Source of the DNA: an uncultured Lachnospiraceae bacterium
GTDB taxonomy: Bacteria > Bacillota > Clostridia > Lachnospirales > Lachnospiraceae
Length of the DNA stretch: 64,000 nucleotides
Direction: 5' to 3'
Assembly: GCA_910578605.1 (NCBI GenBank)
Contig: CAJTQG010000013.1
Span: forward strand, 8,286 to 72,285
Numbering within the stretch: the first letter of the stretch is position 1; every line of letters starts with the position of its first letter. Below are positions 46,580 through 54,931 of the stretch, piece after piece. The notes beneath the pieces are model-generated. The model saw only the letters and a program-made list of their open reading frames with translations, was not told the DNA's origin and made no database searches. The position numbers and the translations under genes are program-made.

Positions 46580-47647
46580 CTATTGTGCTTTCACCTTTGT
46601 CCATAAATCTGCACAATAACTTTTAATATCCGGTTTTTGATAGCGGAATACCTCATCCTTCTCATAATCGGTTCTAGGAACATAGGCATCTATTCCTTTG
46701 TAGTTTTCATCTCTCATAGTTTCAAATACGCTCTGTACAGACGAGGAATAACCAATCTCCTCATCATTGAGCAGAGCGTTGTCCTCCTCCAACAGAAAAT
46801 TCAAAAACTTGTGGGCAAGCTCTGTCTCCTCACAGTATTTTGTAATCACAATTCCATCATACCAAAGGTTGGTTCCCTGCTTTGGCTCAAAGAAATCCAG
46901 CTTATCATTATCAGCTATAATAAGCGCTCCGTCACCGGAATATACTACGGCCATTGCCTTATTTCCGGAGATCATATTATCAATCACATCATCTCCAACA
47001 TACACAGGGTCCATAGTATTTCTCTGCTTCTCCAGCCATTCATAAGCCTCATCCAGTTCCTCTTTATTTTCCGTATTCATGGAATAACCCAAAGATTTCA
47101 GGGCAATCATCAGGGCATCCCTCTCCGAATCATACATATAGATATTTCCCGCATATTTTTTGTTGCGAAGAATTTCCCAGCCCTGCTCTAAATCTTCCTC
47201 GTCCACCACCTCGGTGTCATATAATATTCCTACAGAACCCCAAAAATAAGGCACACTATATGCACTATATTTCTCTCCCTGCTCATATTCCTTATCCATC
47301 AATGCAGGAATCAGAGCATCCTTGTTTGAGATTTTATCCCAATCAATCTTCTGCAGATAATCCTCCTTAATCAATCTCTCTATCATATAATCTGAGGGAA
47401 CTAATATATCATATTCACTTCCACTAACAAGCTTAGTATACATAGATTCGTTGGAATCGTATGTTTCATATACTATCTTACAGTCATATTTTTTTTCAAA
47501 TTTAGTCAGCAGACTTTTTTCAATGTATTCCCCCGAATTAAATATCCTAAGAGTAGGCTTATCCTTCCCGCCGCAACCTGCTGCTCCCAATAGTACACCT
47601 GTGCAGAGCATTATAAGCACTGCCGCGCCAATCCATTTTCTTTTCAT
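46580..47647 (-). CDS. potD: Spermidine/putrescine ABC transporter substrate-binding lipoprotein
   Basis: The 355 residues have a lipoprotein signal (LLGAAGC lipobox at about 19-25) and the PotD-type periplasmic-binding fold: RIFNSGEYIEKSLLTKFEKKY at the N-lobe, VPYFWGSVGILYD and MAVVYSGDG in the ligand cleft. It is the last gene of potA-B-C-D and overlaps potC by 4 bases. Confidence 0.95.
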   Translation of the reverse strand: MKRKWIGAAVLIMLCTGVLLGAAGCGGKDKPTLRIFNSGEYIEKSLLTKFEKKYDCKIVYETYDSNESMYTKLVSGSEYDILVPSDYMIERLIKEDYLQKIDWDKISNKDALIPALMDKEYEQGEKYSAYSVPYFWGSVGILYDTEVVDEEDLEQGWEILRNKKYAGNIYMYDSERDALMIALKSLGYSMNTENKEELDEAYEWLEKQRNTMDPVYVGDDVIDNMISGNKAMAVVYSGDGALIIADNDKLDFFEPKQGTNLWYDGIVITKYCEETELAHKFLNFLLEEDNALLNDEEIGYSSSVQSVFETMRDENYKGIDAYVPRTDYEKDEVFRYQKPDIKSYCADLWTKVKAQ

Positions 47648-48543
47648 TTTGTATTCCTTTCATTTTTCATATTTGTCTTATCCTGTCTCTTTGCCAACAT
47701 TGGCACTAGATTTACAATGAGCATAGTAATAACAATCACTATAATCACCAACGTTGAAAGTGCATTGATAGTAGGATTTGTTCTCTTCGTCATATTATAC
47801 ACTACAATCGAGATATTGGATACACCATTTCCTGTCACAAAGTAAGAAACTACAAAGTCATCAAAAGACATGGTGAATGACAACAGTATCCCCGCAAAAA
47901 TCCCTGGCTTAATCATTGGAAATATAACCTTTGTCAATGCCTGAAAGGGTGTTGCACCTAAATCCATGGCAGCATTAGCCAGATTGACATCCAATGCCCT
48001 CACCTTTGGATACACACTGGTAATCACGTAAGGTGTGCAAAATATAATATGGGCAAACAGCATAGTCATATATCCCTTTTCAAAAAAACCTATGGACGAA
48101 AATAAAATCATTAGCCCAATAGCCGTGACAATATCAGGATTGAGCACAGGAATATTGTTCACATTTAATATCCACTCCTTTAAAACCTTGCGGCATTTTG
48201 AAAGGCCGATTGCCGTTATCGTGCCCAAAATAGTGGACACTACCGTTGCCAGCAGGGCAATACTCACAGAAACCCACACTGCCGCTATAATATCCCTATC
48301 TGTCCAAAGCCTTTCATACCACCGCAGGGAAAATCCATCCCACCTTGTGAGAGATTTTGAGGAATTAAAGGAAAAAATCATGGTCACAAATATAGGCAGA
48401 TATAAAAAGAAAAAAACAAGTCCTATATAAAGGATACTGCCCAGCTTTTTGGATTTCATATTTTTATCCTTTCTTTTCCCACTGACTTTTAGATTATCCT
48501 CATTAACATTATCGTTTTCAGTCAGCTCTATATGCTTTTTCAT
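47644..48543 (-). CDS. potC: Spermidine/putrescine ABC transporter permease PotC
   Basis: Six-helix permease with the EAA-type loop (LANAAMDLGATPFQALTKVIFP) that contacts PotA. The frame begins at 48543 with ATGA coupling to potB; its first 28 residues are hydrophilic and atypical. A second ATG at 48459, preceded by GAAAGGATAAAAAT, gives the usual PotC N-terminus, so either may be used. Total 299 or 271 residues. Confidence 0.93.
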   Translation of the reverse strand: MKKHIELTENDNVNEDNLKVSGKRKDKNMKSKKLGSILYIGLVFFFLYLPIFVTMIFSFNSSKSLTRWDGFSLRWYERLWTDRDIIAAVWVSVSIALLATVVSTILGTITAIGLSKCRKVLKEWILNVNNIPVLNPDIVTAIGLMILFSSIGFFEKGYMTMLFAHIIFCTPYVITSVYPKVRALDVNLANAAMDLGATPFQALTKVIFPMIKPGIFAGILLSFTMSFDDFVVSYFVTGNGVSNISIVVYNMTKRTNPTINALSTLVIIVIVITMLIVNLVPMLAKRQDKTNMKNERNTK

Positions 48544-49373
48544 TCCTCATCACCTCCTGCCCCATCACTGTCCACCTTTCTCATCAAGTTGATAATCAGC
48601 AATATTGCCAATGCCAATATAATGGAGATAGCACTTCCGAAATTCCAATTTCCCACATTTAAAAATTGATCCTCAATTAAGTTTCCTATGAGAAAATATT
48701 GGGCCCCTCCTAGCAGCTTTGGAATAACAAACGCAGAGATAGCCAGCAAAAATACCATTGTCACCCCATTTAACACTCCTGGTATGGACATTTTAAAAAT
48801 AACCTTGCCAAACACCTGCCATTTATCGGCCCCTAAATCCTGTGCCGCCTCAATCAGAGAGTGATCCATTTTCGTAAGCACCGTATGTATGGGAATAATC
48901 ATAAACGGAAGAAGGTCGCAAACCAAGCCCATTACCACCGCTACATCTGTATACATAAAATGCAGCTTGCCAAACCCAAGCCACTCCAGAAGAGAATTTA
49001 ACAATCCGTTATCCTGCAAAATGCTAATCCAAGCATAAGTGCGAAGCAATGTGTTAATCCACATAGGAATGGTAATAAATAAAATTAAAATAACCTGCAC
49101 CTGCTCCCGACATTTGCTAATCATATAGGCAAGGGGATACCCTAACCCCAAACAAATAATTGTTGTGATAACCCCCAGCTTCAATGAGCGCAAAAATACA
49201 CTTACATAAATAGGCTCCGCCATTTTCTGAAAGCTATCCCAAGTGAATTTTATATTGACAAGAGAATTGCCTCCTGTTGTCACAGCATAGAGAAAAATCA
49301 ACACTAAAGGAAACACCACAAATACAGCAGACCAGATAATATACGGCACAACCAGCTTTTTAAATTGCTTCAT
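48540..49373 (-). CDS. potB: Spermidine/putrescine ABC transporter permease PotB
   Basis: A 277-residue permease with six helices and the loop EAAQDLGADKWQVFGKVIF. The ATG is directly after the stop of a 14-residue leader ORF within a repeat leader (49371-49471). It is the partner of PotC in the polyamine channel. Confidence 0.93.
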   Translation of the reverse strand: MKQFKKLVVPYIIWSAVFVVFPLVLIFLYAVTTGGNSLVNIKFTWDSFQKMAEPIYVSVFLRSLKLGVITTIICLGLGYPLAYMISKCREQVQVILILFITIPMWINTLLRTYAWISILQDNGLLNSLLEWLGFGKLHFMYTDVAVVMGLVCDLLPFMIIPIHTVLTKMDHSLIEAAQDLGADKWQVFGKVIFKMSIPGVLNGVTMVFLLAISAFVIPKLLGGAQYFLIGNLIEDQFLNVGNWNFGSAISIILALAILLIINLMRKVDSDGAGGDEE

Positions 49374-49471
49374 TTATATACCCATGCATATCACAAGCAA
49401 GCTTGCGATACTGCCCATGTTATTTTCCCAGTAGATTGAAAGAACGGGCAGTTTACATTATTTCCTTTCTT
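49371..49471 (-). repeat. Leader repeat, copy B, before potB
   Basis: On the minus strand: AGAAAGGAAATAATGTAA, ACTGCCC (49446-49452), a 29-nt spacer, GGGCAGT (49410-49416), GCAAGCTTGCTTG, then GCATGGGTATATAA and the potB ATG. A 14-codon ORF (49374-49418, starting MGSIASLLVICMGI) abuts the potB start. Confidence 0.55.
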
Positions 49472-49536
49472 TCTATATTTCCTTCAACCTTTTAAATATG
49501 CCAGAAGCCAGCACTACTAATCCATGGCTGCTAGCT

Positions 49537-50613
49537 TTAATAATCCATCTTGTACATTACATGTACATCATCTTTATCAAATATAATGCCTACCGAAAGA
49601 CCCGTTTCAAAAAATTGGGTAGTATGAACCTTGTATTCCCTTGTCTCGGTTTCAATTAAAATCTCATAGTGGACGCCTTTAAACACCACTGACGTCACTC
49701 TTCCTCTAATCTGTGCCTCCTGGGGCTTAACAATCACTAAATCCTCAGGGCGCAGCACTACCTCCACCTCTTCGTTATCTTTAAAGCCTTTATCTACGCA
49801 CTCAAAATCCATTCCATCAAAACGCACCAGGCAATCCCGCAGCATCTGTCCGTCAATAATATTGGACTCACCGATAAAGTCTGCCACAAACCGATTTTCC
49901 GGTTCATTGTAGATATCTACCGGCGTGCCAATCTGCTGTATGGTGCCCTGATTCATTACCACCACTGTATCTGACATGGACAGGGCTTCCTCCTGGTCAT
50001 GAGTGACAAAAATAAAAGTTATCCCCACTTCCTTTTGAATTTTCTTCAGCTCTACCTGCATCTCCTTGCGCAGCTTAGCGTCCAGCGCCCCTAAGGGTTC
50101 ATCTAACAGCAGCACTTTCGGCTCATTCACCAATGCCCTGGCAATGGCCACACGCTGCTGCTGACCACCGGAGAGTCTATCTACATCCCGCTTCTCAAAT
50201 CCTTCCAGACCTACAAGCTTCAGCATTCTGCTGACCTTCTCCCCCACGACCCCCTTCTCGGTTTTTTTCAAATTCAATCCAAAGGCCACATTTTCCTCCA
50301 CATTTAAAAATGGAAATAATGCATACTTTTGAAAGACCGTGTTTACCTCCCGCTTGTAGGGAGGCACTTTAGAAAATTCAATGCCATTAAACAGAACTTG
50401 TCCGCCGCTGGGCTCCTCAAATCCTGCTATAATACGCAGAATCGTAGTTTTTCCACACCCACTGGGCCCTAAAAGCGTCAAAAATTCATTTTCATATATA
50501 TTCAAATCGATACCTTTAAGTACCTGTTGATTTCCAAAATTTTTTGTTACATTCTTTAATTCCACAATTTTATTTCTCATATTGGCAGAACTTTCCTTTC
50601 CCTGTATTTCCAT
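49537..50613 (-). CDS. potA: Spermidine/putrescine ABC transporter ATPase
   Basis: A 358-residue ATPase with Walker A GPSGCGKT, signature LSGGQQQRVAIARAL, Walker B VLLLDEPLGALD and a C-terminal TOBE domain (MNQGTIQQIGTPVDIYNEP, then the VLRPEDLVI strand). It drives uptake through PotB/PotC. A clean promoter lies 22 bases upstream of the first ATG. Relatives start MxxxIVELKNVTKNFG, so the ATG at 50580 is an alternative start; its AGGAAAG site is rather far, so I keep 50613. Confidence 0.95.
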   Translation of the reverse strand: MEIQGKESSANMRNKIVELKNVTKNFGNQQVLKGIDLNIYENEFLTLLGPSGCGKTTILRIIAGFEEPSGGQVLFNGIEFSKVPPYKREVNTVFQKYALFPFLNVEENVAFGLNLKKTEKGVVGEKVSRMLKLVGLEGFEKRDVDRLSGGQQQRVAIARALVNEPKVLLLDEPLGALDAKLRKEMQVELKKIQKEVGITFIFVTHDQEEALSMSDTVVVMNQGTIQQIGTPVDIYNEPENRFVADFIGESNIIDGQMLRDCLVRFDGMDFECVDKGFKDNEEVEVVLRPEDLVIVKPQEAQIRGRVTSVVFKGVHYEILIETETREYKVHTTQFFETGLSVGIIFDKDDVHVMYKMDY

Positions 50614-50634
50614 GACAATGATAGAACAAATTTT

Positions 50635-50663
50635 TTTATACTGTAAAAAAGAGTGTTTGTCAA
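50635..50663 (-). promoter_or_regulatory. Promoter of the potABCD operon
   Basis: TTGACA (50658-50663) and TATAAA (50635-50640) on the minus strand are spaced by exactly 17 bp. The -35 overlaps the loop and right arm of the terminator at 50646-50673. Confidence 0.7.
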
Positions 50664-50673
50664 CACTCTTTTT
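50646..50673 (-). terminator. Terminator after the GH43 gene
   Basis: Perfect 12-bp stem AAAAAGAGTGTT/AACACTCTTTTT (50646-50657 with 50662-50673) with a 4-nt loop; on the minus strand TTTTTTACAG follows. It overlaps the potA promoter -35. Confidence 0.75.
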
Positions 50674-50764
50674 GGGGTTTATCTATTTATTTTTTGATTA
50701 CTATTCACAACGGTTCCACTTACATTGGTAAAAAGAATCATAAAGATGACTGTGAATCGTAACT

Positions 50765-51709
50765 TTAAAATTCAAATACAGGCCGTCCGTCCTTATCAAA
50801 TTTCACTTCCATAACTCTGGCATGTCTGTTTGGATCATACAGAGGGTCACCCACAATCTCCTCATAATCCCTTGCATGATAAATACAAAGAGGTGTTACT
50901 CCGTCCTCCGCCACGGTAAAGCTGTTATGTCCCGGTCCGTAGATTCCTCTTTCATAGTCTGTCTTCAGCACTGGATATCTGGACTTTTTCCAAGAATTCC
51001 GGTCTAGCAAATCGGAATCTTCATCCGCCTCCATCATACCCATACAGTAACATGCACCTGTTGCACTGGCAGAAAAAGTAATATATATCTTGCCATTATT
51101 TTTAATCACCGCTGGTCCTTCATTTACCCAAAAATCTACTCTCTCCCAGTCATAATCCGGCGTAGTAAGCATAAACTGTGCAGTCTTTAATTTTGATGGG
51201 GACTCCATCTGTGCCAAAAAGAGATGGGAAGCACCAAACTGACCGCCTGTCTTCTCTGCCCAGCAGCAATATCTCTTGCCTTTATTTTCAAACACAGTCA
51301 TATCTAGGGAGAAATCAATAAATGACTTCTCATCTCCGTCTGCGGCCTGCATCATTCCCAGCTCAATCCACTCATCCGTGAGAGGATTCTGTCCTTTGCA
51401 CTCCAACACATACGGGCGAAGTCTCCAAATATCGTCCACCATACTTCCCGCAAAGTAAATATACCATTTCCCATCAAGATAATGCAGCTCAGGCGCCCAA
51501 ATATGCTGACTCATCTCACCTGCTTCGTGCTTCCTCCATACTGTAAACGTCTCTGCCTCTGCCAGCTCATTAATTGTCTTTGCTCTGCGAAGCTCAATGC
51601 CGTCATAGGTTGGTACAGAACCTGTAAAATAATAGTAGCCGTCTGTATGCTTGTAAATATATGGATCTGCCCGTTGCTCCACAATGGGATTATGATACTG
51701 ATTACTCAT
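50765..51709 (-). CDS. GH43 exo-arabinofuranosidase-like enzyme
   Basis: A single-domain GH43 protein (314 residues) without signal peptide, so probably cytoplasmic or released by lysis. The catalytic set is visible: Asp15 in RADPYIYK, Asp136 in FSLDMTVF and Glu197 in WVNEGPAVI; the GPGHNSF His occurs near 265. It resembles GH43 subfamily 26-like exo-1,5-alpha-L-arabinofuranosidases. Paired with the membrane-tethered GH43 at 25851, it may finish internalised arabino-oligosaccharides. It has an AAAGGAGGACGAAAA ribosome site. Confidence 0.85.
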   Translation of the reverse strand: MSNQYHNPIVEQRADPYIYKHTDGYYYFTGSVPTYDGIELRRAKTINELAEAETFTVWRKHEAGEMSQHIWAPELHYLDGKWYIYFAGSMVDDIWRLRPYVLECKGQNPLTDEWIELGMMQAADGDEKSFIDFSLDMTVFENKGKRYCCWAEKTGGQFGASHLFLAQMESPSKLKTAQFMLTTPDYDWERVDFWVNEGPAVIKNNGKIYITFSASATGACYCMGMMEADEDSDLLDRNSWKKSRYPVLKTDYERGIYGPGHNSFTVAEDGVTPLCIYHARDYEEIVGDPLYDPNRHARVMEVKFDKDGRPVFEF

Positions 51710-51793
51710 TTTTCGTCCTCCTTTTTCGCATAGTTAGGGGAAGCTATCCTGCTTGTCCCCTATTTATGCAGGTTGTTTTTCATTTTATATATA

Positions 51794-51882
51794 ACTCTGG
51801 CTGCAAAATCCCCCAATAATTTAGGGATATAGAATAGCCAGAGTAACAGTTCAAGAACAGGCACCAAAGGCCTGTTCTTGAA
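51794..51882. other. Two adjacent hairpins between leuA-araC and GH43
   Basis: Hairpin B is a perfect 13-bp stem (51850-51862 with 51870-51882) with a 7-nt loop and no U-run on either strand. Hairpin A has a 9-bp outer stem (51794-51802 with 51836-51844) and an inner ATCCC/GGGAT pairing. The 338-bp gap (51710-52047) otherwise holds only the 16-bp tandem repeat near leuA. Confidence 0.6.
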
Positions 51883-52006
51883 TTATTGAAATAACAAGAA
51901 TACTCTTTTTCACTATATCATTATAGCACATAAGATGTTTTTTATTATATCATAATGTATTTTAATCTGCAATTCTTTCGTTTATTCTTTTATCTGCATA
52001 TACTTT

Positions 52007-52038
52007 ATATTTATGAAACAGAATATTTATGAAACAGA
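52007..52038. repeat. Perfect 16-bp tandem duplication
   Basis: The 16-mer at 52007-52022 (ATATTTATGAAACAGA) is exactly repeated at 52023-52038, 9 bases past the leuA-araC stop. A recent slippage duplication is likely. Confidence 0.85.
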
Positions 52039-52047
52039 TTTCAGCTA

Positions 52048-54057
52048 TCACTTAATATTATGATTATCATTGCGGAACTGTACTGGCGTCATGCCGTACA
52101 TCTTCTTAAAAGTGCGGTTGAAATGCTCTACATTGGGATATCCCACTGTCTCTGCAATATTTTCCACCTTCATATTACCATGCTTTAAAAGGCTTCTTGC
52201 CTTCTTCATCCGCACCTTTTTTACAATATCCCCGAAGGTCATACCAGATTTATCTTTAATGTATTTAGATAAATAGGGCTTTGACAGATAAAATTTCTCC
52301 GCCAGCTCATCTAAAGTAATCGTCAGATAATTGCTCTGAATATGATTATAAATCTCATTCATGCGGTCATCGCTGCAAGTATCATTTCCTGAAAGCTCCT
52401 GCACCTGGTTCACTGCCACACTCAAAGCATCAATGGAGGACTGGATAATATCCTCTCGTATTCCAACGCCCCAGTATTTCTTTCCATTGCAGCTAATTCC
52501 CACATAGGTAACCGCCTTGGAGGAGGAACCTCTTGTGAGAGAATGCTCCTCATAGACAGAAAGCTCATAGCTTATATGAAAATACTGCTTGATGGCATTG
52601 CTGACTGCATCTAAACGTCCATTTCCATTTGCCACAATCACCTTTTTTGCCTCTCCCTGCCCAAGAGCCAATGTTACCTCCGCTAAAATGCCATCCTTCT
52701 GCTGTTTAAAATGACACTCAGGAATGTGGAAAATCTCGTTATTATTTACATACTTATCTTCAAAAATATTGTAAATCCAGCTTGGAGATAGCTCCTTGTG
52801 CTCCTTGTCGGACACACCCTTTACCGTGTAGCCCACATCCTCCTGCATTGCCTTCGGTACAGCTAAACCAAAATTCTGTTTTAAAATGTAGCTGACGCCA
52901 CCCTTGCCCGATTGGCTGTTAATGCGGATAACATCTCCGTCATATTCTCTCCCTACATCCTTCGGGTCAATAGGTAGATAAGGCACATCCCATATGGATT
53001 TATTATTTTCCTGCCTATAAGTCATTCCTTTGGAGATAGCATCCTGGTGAGAGCCGGAAAATGCGGTAAATACCAAATGACCTGCGTAGGGCTGTCGGTC
53101 ATGAACTTTCATTCTTGTCAATCTCTCATATGCCGTGCTGATTTTGGAGATTTCAGAAAAATCCAATTTAGGATCTACCCCGTGGGAATACATATTCATA
53201 GCCAACGTAATAATGTCCACATTACCTGTTCTCTCACCATTGCCGAACAGCGTGCCCTCCACTCTGTCTGCGCCGGCCAAAATCCCCAGCTCTGCGTCCG
53301 ATACACCGCTTCCCCTGTCATTGTGGGGGTGAAGACTCAACACTACATTTTCCCTATATTTTAAGTTCTTATGGAGATATTCCACCTGTGTGGCAAACAC
53401 ATGAGGCATAGCATTTTCCACTGTAGTGGGGATATTCATCACTACCTTTTCCTCACCGGAGGGCTGCCATACATCCAACACTGCATTGCACACCTCCAGA
53501 GCGTAGTCCACCTCAGTTCCCGGAAAACTTTCAGGAGAGTACTCAAACGAGAAATTTCCTTCAGTCTCCTCTGCCAGCTTCTTCAACAATACTGCCCCAT
53601 CCACAGCAATTTGTTTAATCTCCTCCTTGCTTTTTCGAAACACCTGCTCCCTCTGGGCCACAGAGGTGGAATTGTACAGATGTATAATGGCGTGGGGCGC
53701 TCCCTTTACCGCCTCAAAGGTTTTCTTGATAATATGCTCTCTTGCCTGTGTTAAAACTTGCACTGTCACATCCTGAGGAATCATATTTCTCTCAATTAAT
53801 GCCCGCATAAAATTATATTCTGTCTCAGAGGCAGCCGGAAAACCCACCTCAATTTCCTTAAAACCAATTTTTACTAACAGTTCAAAAAACTCCAGCTTCT
53901 CCTCTAAGCTCATCGGCTCAATTAATGCCTGATTGCCGTCCCGCAAATCAACGCTGCACCAGATTGGCGGCTTATCTATATAATCTTTTTTCACCCAGTC
54001 ATAAGTTGCTACAGGTGGCATAAAATAAGCCCTCTGATATTTCTCAAAATTCTTCAT
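52048..54057 (-). CDS. leuA: 2-isopropylmalate synthase fused to AraC-type DNA-binding domain
   Basis: One uninterrupted 669-residue frame. Residues 1-~400 are the HMGL-like TIM barrel of LeuA2-type isopropylmalate synthase: VDLRDGNQAL (metal Asp37, catalytic Arg39), LSLHPHNDRGSG (metal-binding His pair) and GNGERTGNVDI. Residues ~430-555 are the leucine-feedback dimer domain (EVTLALGQGEAKKVIVANGNG...DALSVAVNQVQ). Residues ~561-669 are an AraC-family DNA-binding domain with two helix-turn-helices (LDELAEKFYLSKPYLSKYIK and VENIAETVGYPNVEHFNRTF) and the signature KKMYGMTPVQFR. The normal enzyme is about 560 residues, so the tail is an addition, not a replacement. AAAGGAG stands 9 bases before the ATG. 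No T-box is seen. It likely makes the first leucine precursor and may act as a leucine-sensing regulator. Confidence 0.93.
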   Translation of the reverse strand: MKNFEKYQRAYFMPPVATYDWVKKDYIDKPPIWCSVDLRDGNQALIEPMSLEEKLEFFELLVKIGFKEIEVGFPAASETEYNFMRALIERNMIPQDVTVQVLTQAREHIIKKTFEAVKGAPHAIIHLYNSTSVAQREQVFRKSKEEIKQIAVDGAVLLKKLAEETEGNFSFEYSPESFPGTEVDYALEVCNAVLDVWQPSGEEKVVMNIPTTVENAMPHVFATQVEYLHKNLKYRENVVLSLHPHNDRGSGVSDAELGILAGADRVEGTLFGNGERTGNVDIITLAMNMYSHGVDPKLDFSEISKISTAYERLTRMKVHDRQPYAGHLVFTAFSGSHQDAISKGMTYRQENNKSIWDVPYLPIDPKDVGREYDGDVIRINSQSGKGGVSYILKQNFGLAVPKAMQEDVGYTVKGVSDKEHKELSPSWIYNIFEDKYVNNNEIFHIPECHFKQQKDGILAEVTLALGQGEAKKVIVANGNGRLDAVSNAIKQYFHISYELSVYEEHSLTRGSSSKAVTYVGISCNGKKYWGVGIREDIIQSSIDALSVAVNQVQELSGNDTCSDDRMNEIYNHIQSNYLTITLDELAEKFYLSKPYLSKYIKDKSGMTFGDIVKKVRMKKARSLLKHGNMKVENIAETVGYPNVEHFNRTFKKMYGMTPVQFRNDNHNIK

Positions 54058-54129
54058 AGCAAAATGCTCCTTTCCATGCCCTTCGTTTATGAAGTTATGT
54101 TACCACATCTCTCCCAAAAGAGATAGGAA

Positions 54130-54206
54130 CAATTTTAATCACTTGTATTGATTTATTTTAATATCATTGTTAATTTTTATCCATTTTACTTGTCCAATTT
54201 TAATCA
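54130..54206 (-). promoter_or_regulatory. Paired 12-bp direct repeats upstream of leuA-araC
   Basis: TGATTAAAATTG on the minus strand occurs at 54195-54206 and 54130-54141, starts 65 bp apart, with an ACAAGT hexamer adjacent to each copy. They are candidate operators for the AraC domain. The second copy overlaps the end of ybaK. A small ATCTCT/AGAGAT hairpin lies nearer the start. Confidence 0.35.
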
Positions 54207-54686
54207 ATTCAGAACAATATCTTCCACTTTAGCATTTACTGCTCTCACTAAATCCATAGGGGCAAGCTGTATCTGAAGCCCAAGCTTTCCACCACTGATA
54301 ATAATATAGGGATAGTCCACTGCAGAACTGTGAAGTACAGTTGGATACAGCTTCTTCATTCCTATAGGGGTGCAGCCGCCTCGAATATATCCGGTCACAC
54401 CATTGATTTCTTTTACCGGCAGCATTTCTACAGATTTTTCTCCTACTGCTTTTGCCGCCTTCTTTAAATCCAATTCCCTGTGGACAGGAATCGCATACAC
54501 ATAGTAACCACCGCTTTTTCCCACAGTCACCAAAGTTTTAAAAGACTGCTCTAGAGGCTGCCTCAGCTGGTTTGCTATATGTATTCCGTCTATAAATTCC
54601 TCACATTCATAGGTGCCTACCTGGTATGTAATTTTATGTTTATCCAACATTCGCATGGCATTGGTTTTCATTTCTTTCTTTCCCAT
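54204..54686 (-). CDS. ybaK: YbaK/EbsC Cys-tRNA(Pro) deacylase
   Basis: A 160-residue aminoacyl-tRNA editing protein of the YbaK type, which hydrolyses Cys-tRNA(Pro). Visible: KTNAMRMLDKHKITYQV, the KTLVTVGKSGGYYVYAIPVHRELDLKKAAKAVGEK block (given here as landmarks) with the catalytic Lys, and GGCTPIGMKK. The frame is open to 54704; the ATG at 54686 follows GGAGATGGGT. It ends just before the leuA-araC promoter region and is a separate unit. Confidence 0.92.
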   Translation of the reverse strand: MGKKEMKTNAMRMLDKHKITYQVGTYECEEFIDGIHIANQLRQPLEQSFKTLVTVGKSGGYYVYAIPVHRELDLKKAAKAVGEKSVEMLPVKEINGVTGYIRGGCTPIGMKKLYPTVLHSSAVDYPYIIISGGKLGLQIQLAPMDLVRAVNAKVEDIVLN

Positions 54687-54782
54687 ACCCATCTCCATTT
54701 CCAAATCATATCAACGAGCAAGCCCACATGTACGCCAACATTGTACGAAAGCTCTGCCTTTTTGCTTTGTCATAAAGACACA

Positions 54783-54840
54783 AAGTGCACTGTATCACAA
54801 TAGCCTTTTGGCATACAGTCTTGAATGATACAGCACACTT
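54783..54840 (-). terminator. Hairpin terminator after the envelope-module operon
   Basis: AAGTG and CTGTATCA on the left (54783-54797) pair with TGATACAG and CACTT on the right (54826-54840), separated by a TG/TG mismatch, with a nested AGCC/GGC loop. On the minus strand TGTGTCTTT follows. It lies between the exported protein stop (54937) and ybaK. Confidence 0.55.
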
Positions 54841-54931
54841 GATTATATCTACTTATTTGTAAAATTGCAATCCCTATCTTTTATTTCTGTGAGCAATAAG
54901 GCAAAAGAACACATTGGAAGATTAGATATTG

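Noticed and set aside
54058..54203. T-box leader for the leucine gene
   Set aside because: The gap is only about 150 bp, AT-rich, and shows no T-box sequence or terminator/antiterminator pair.
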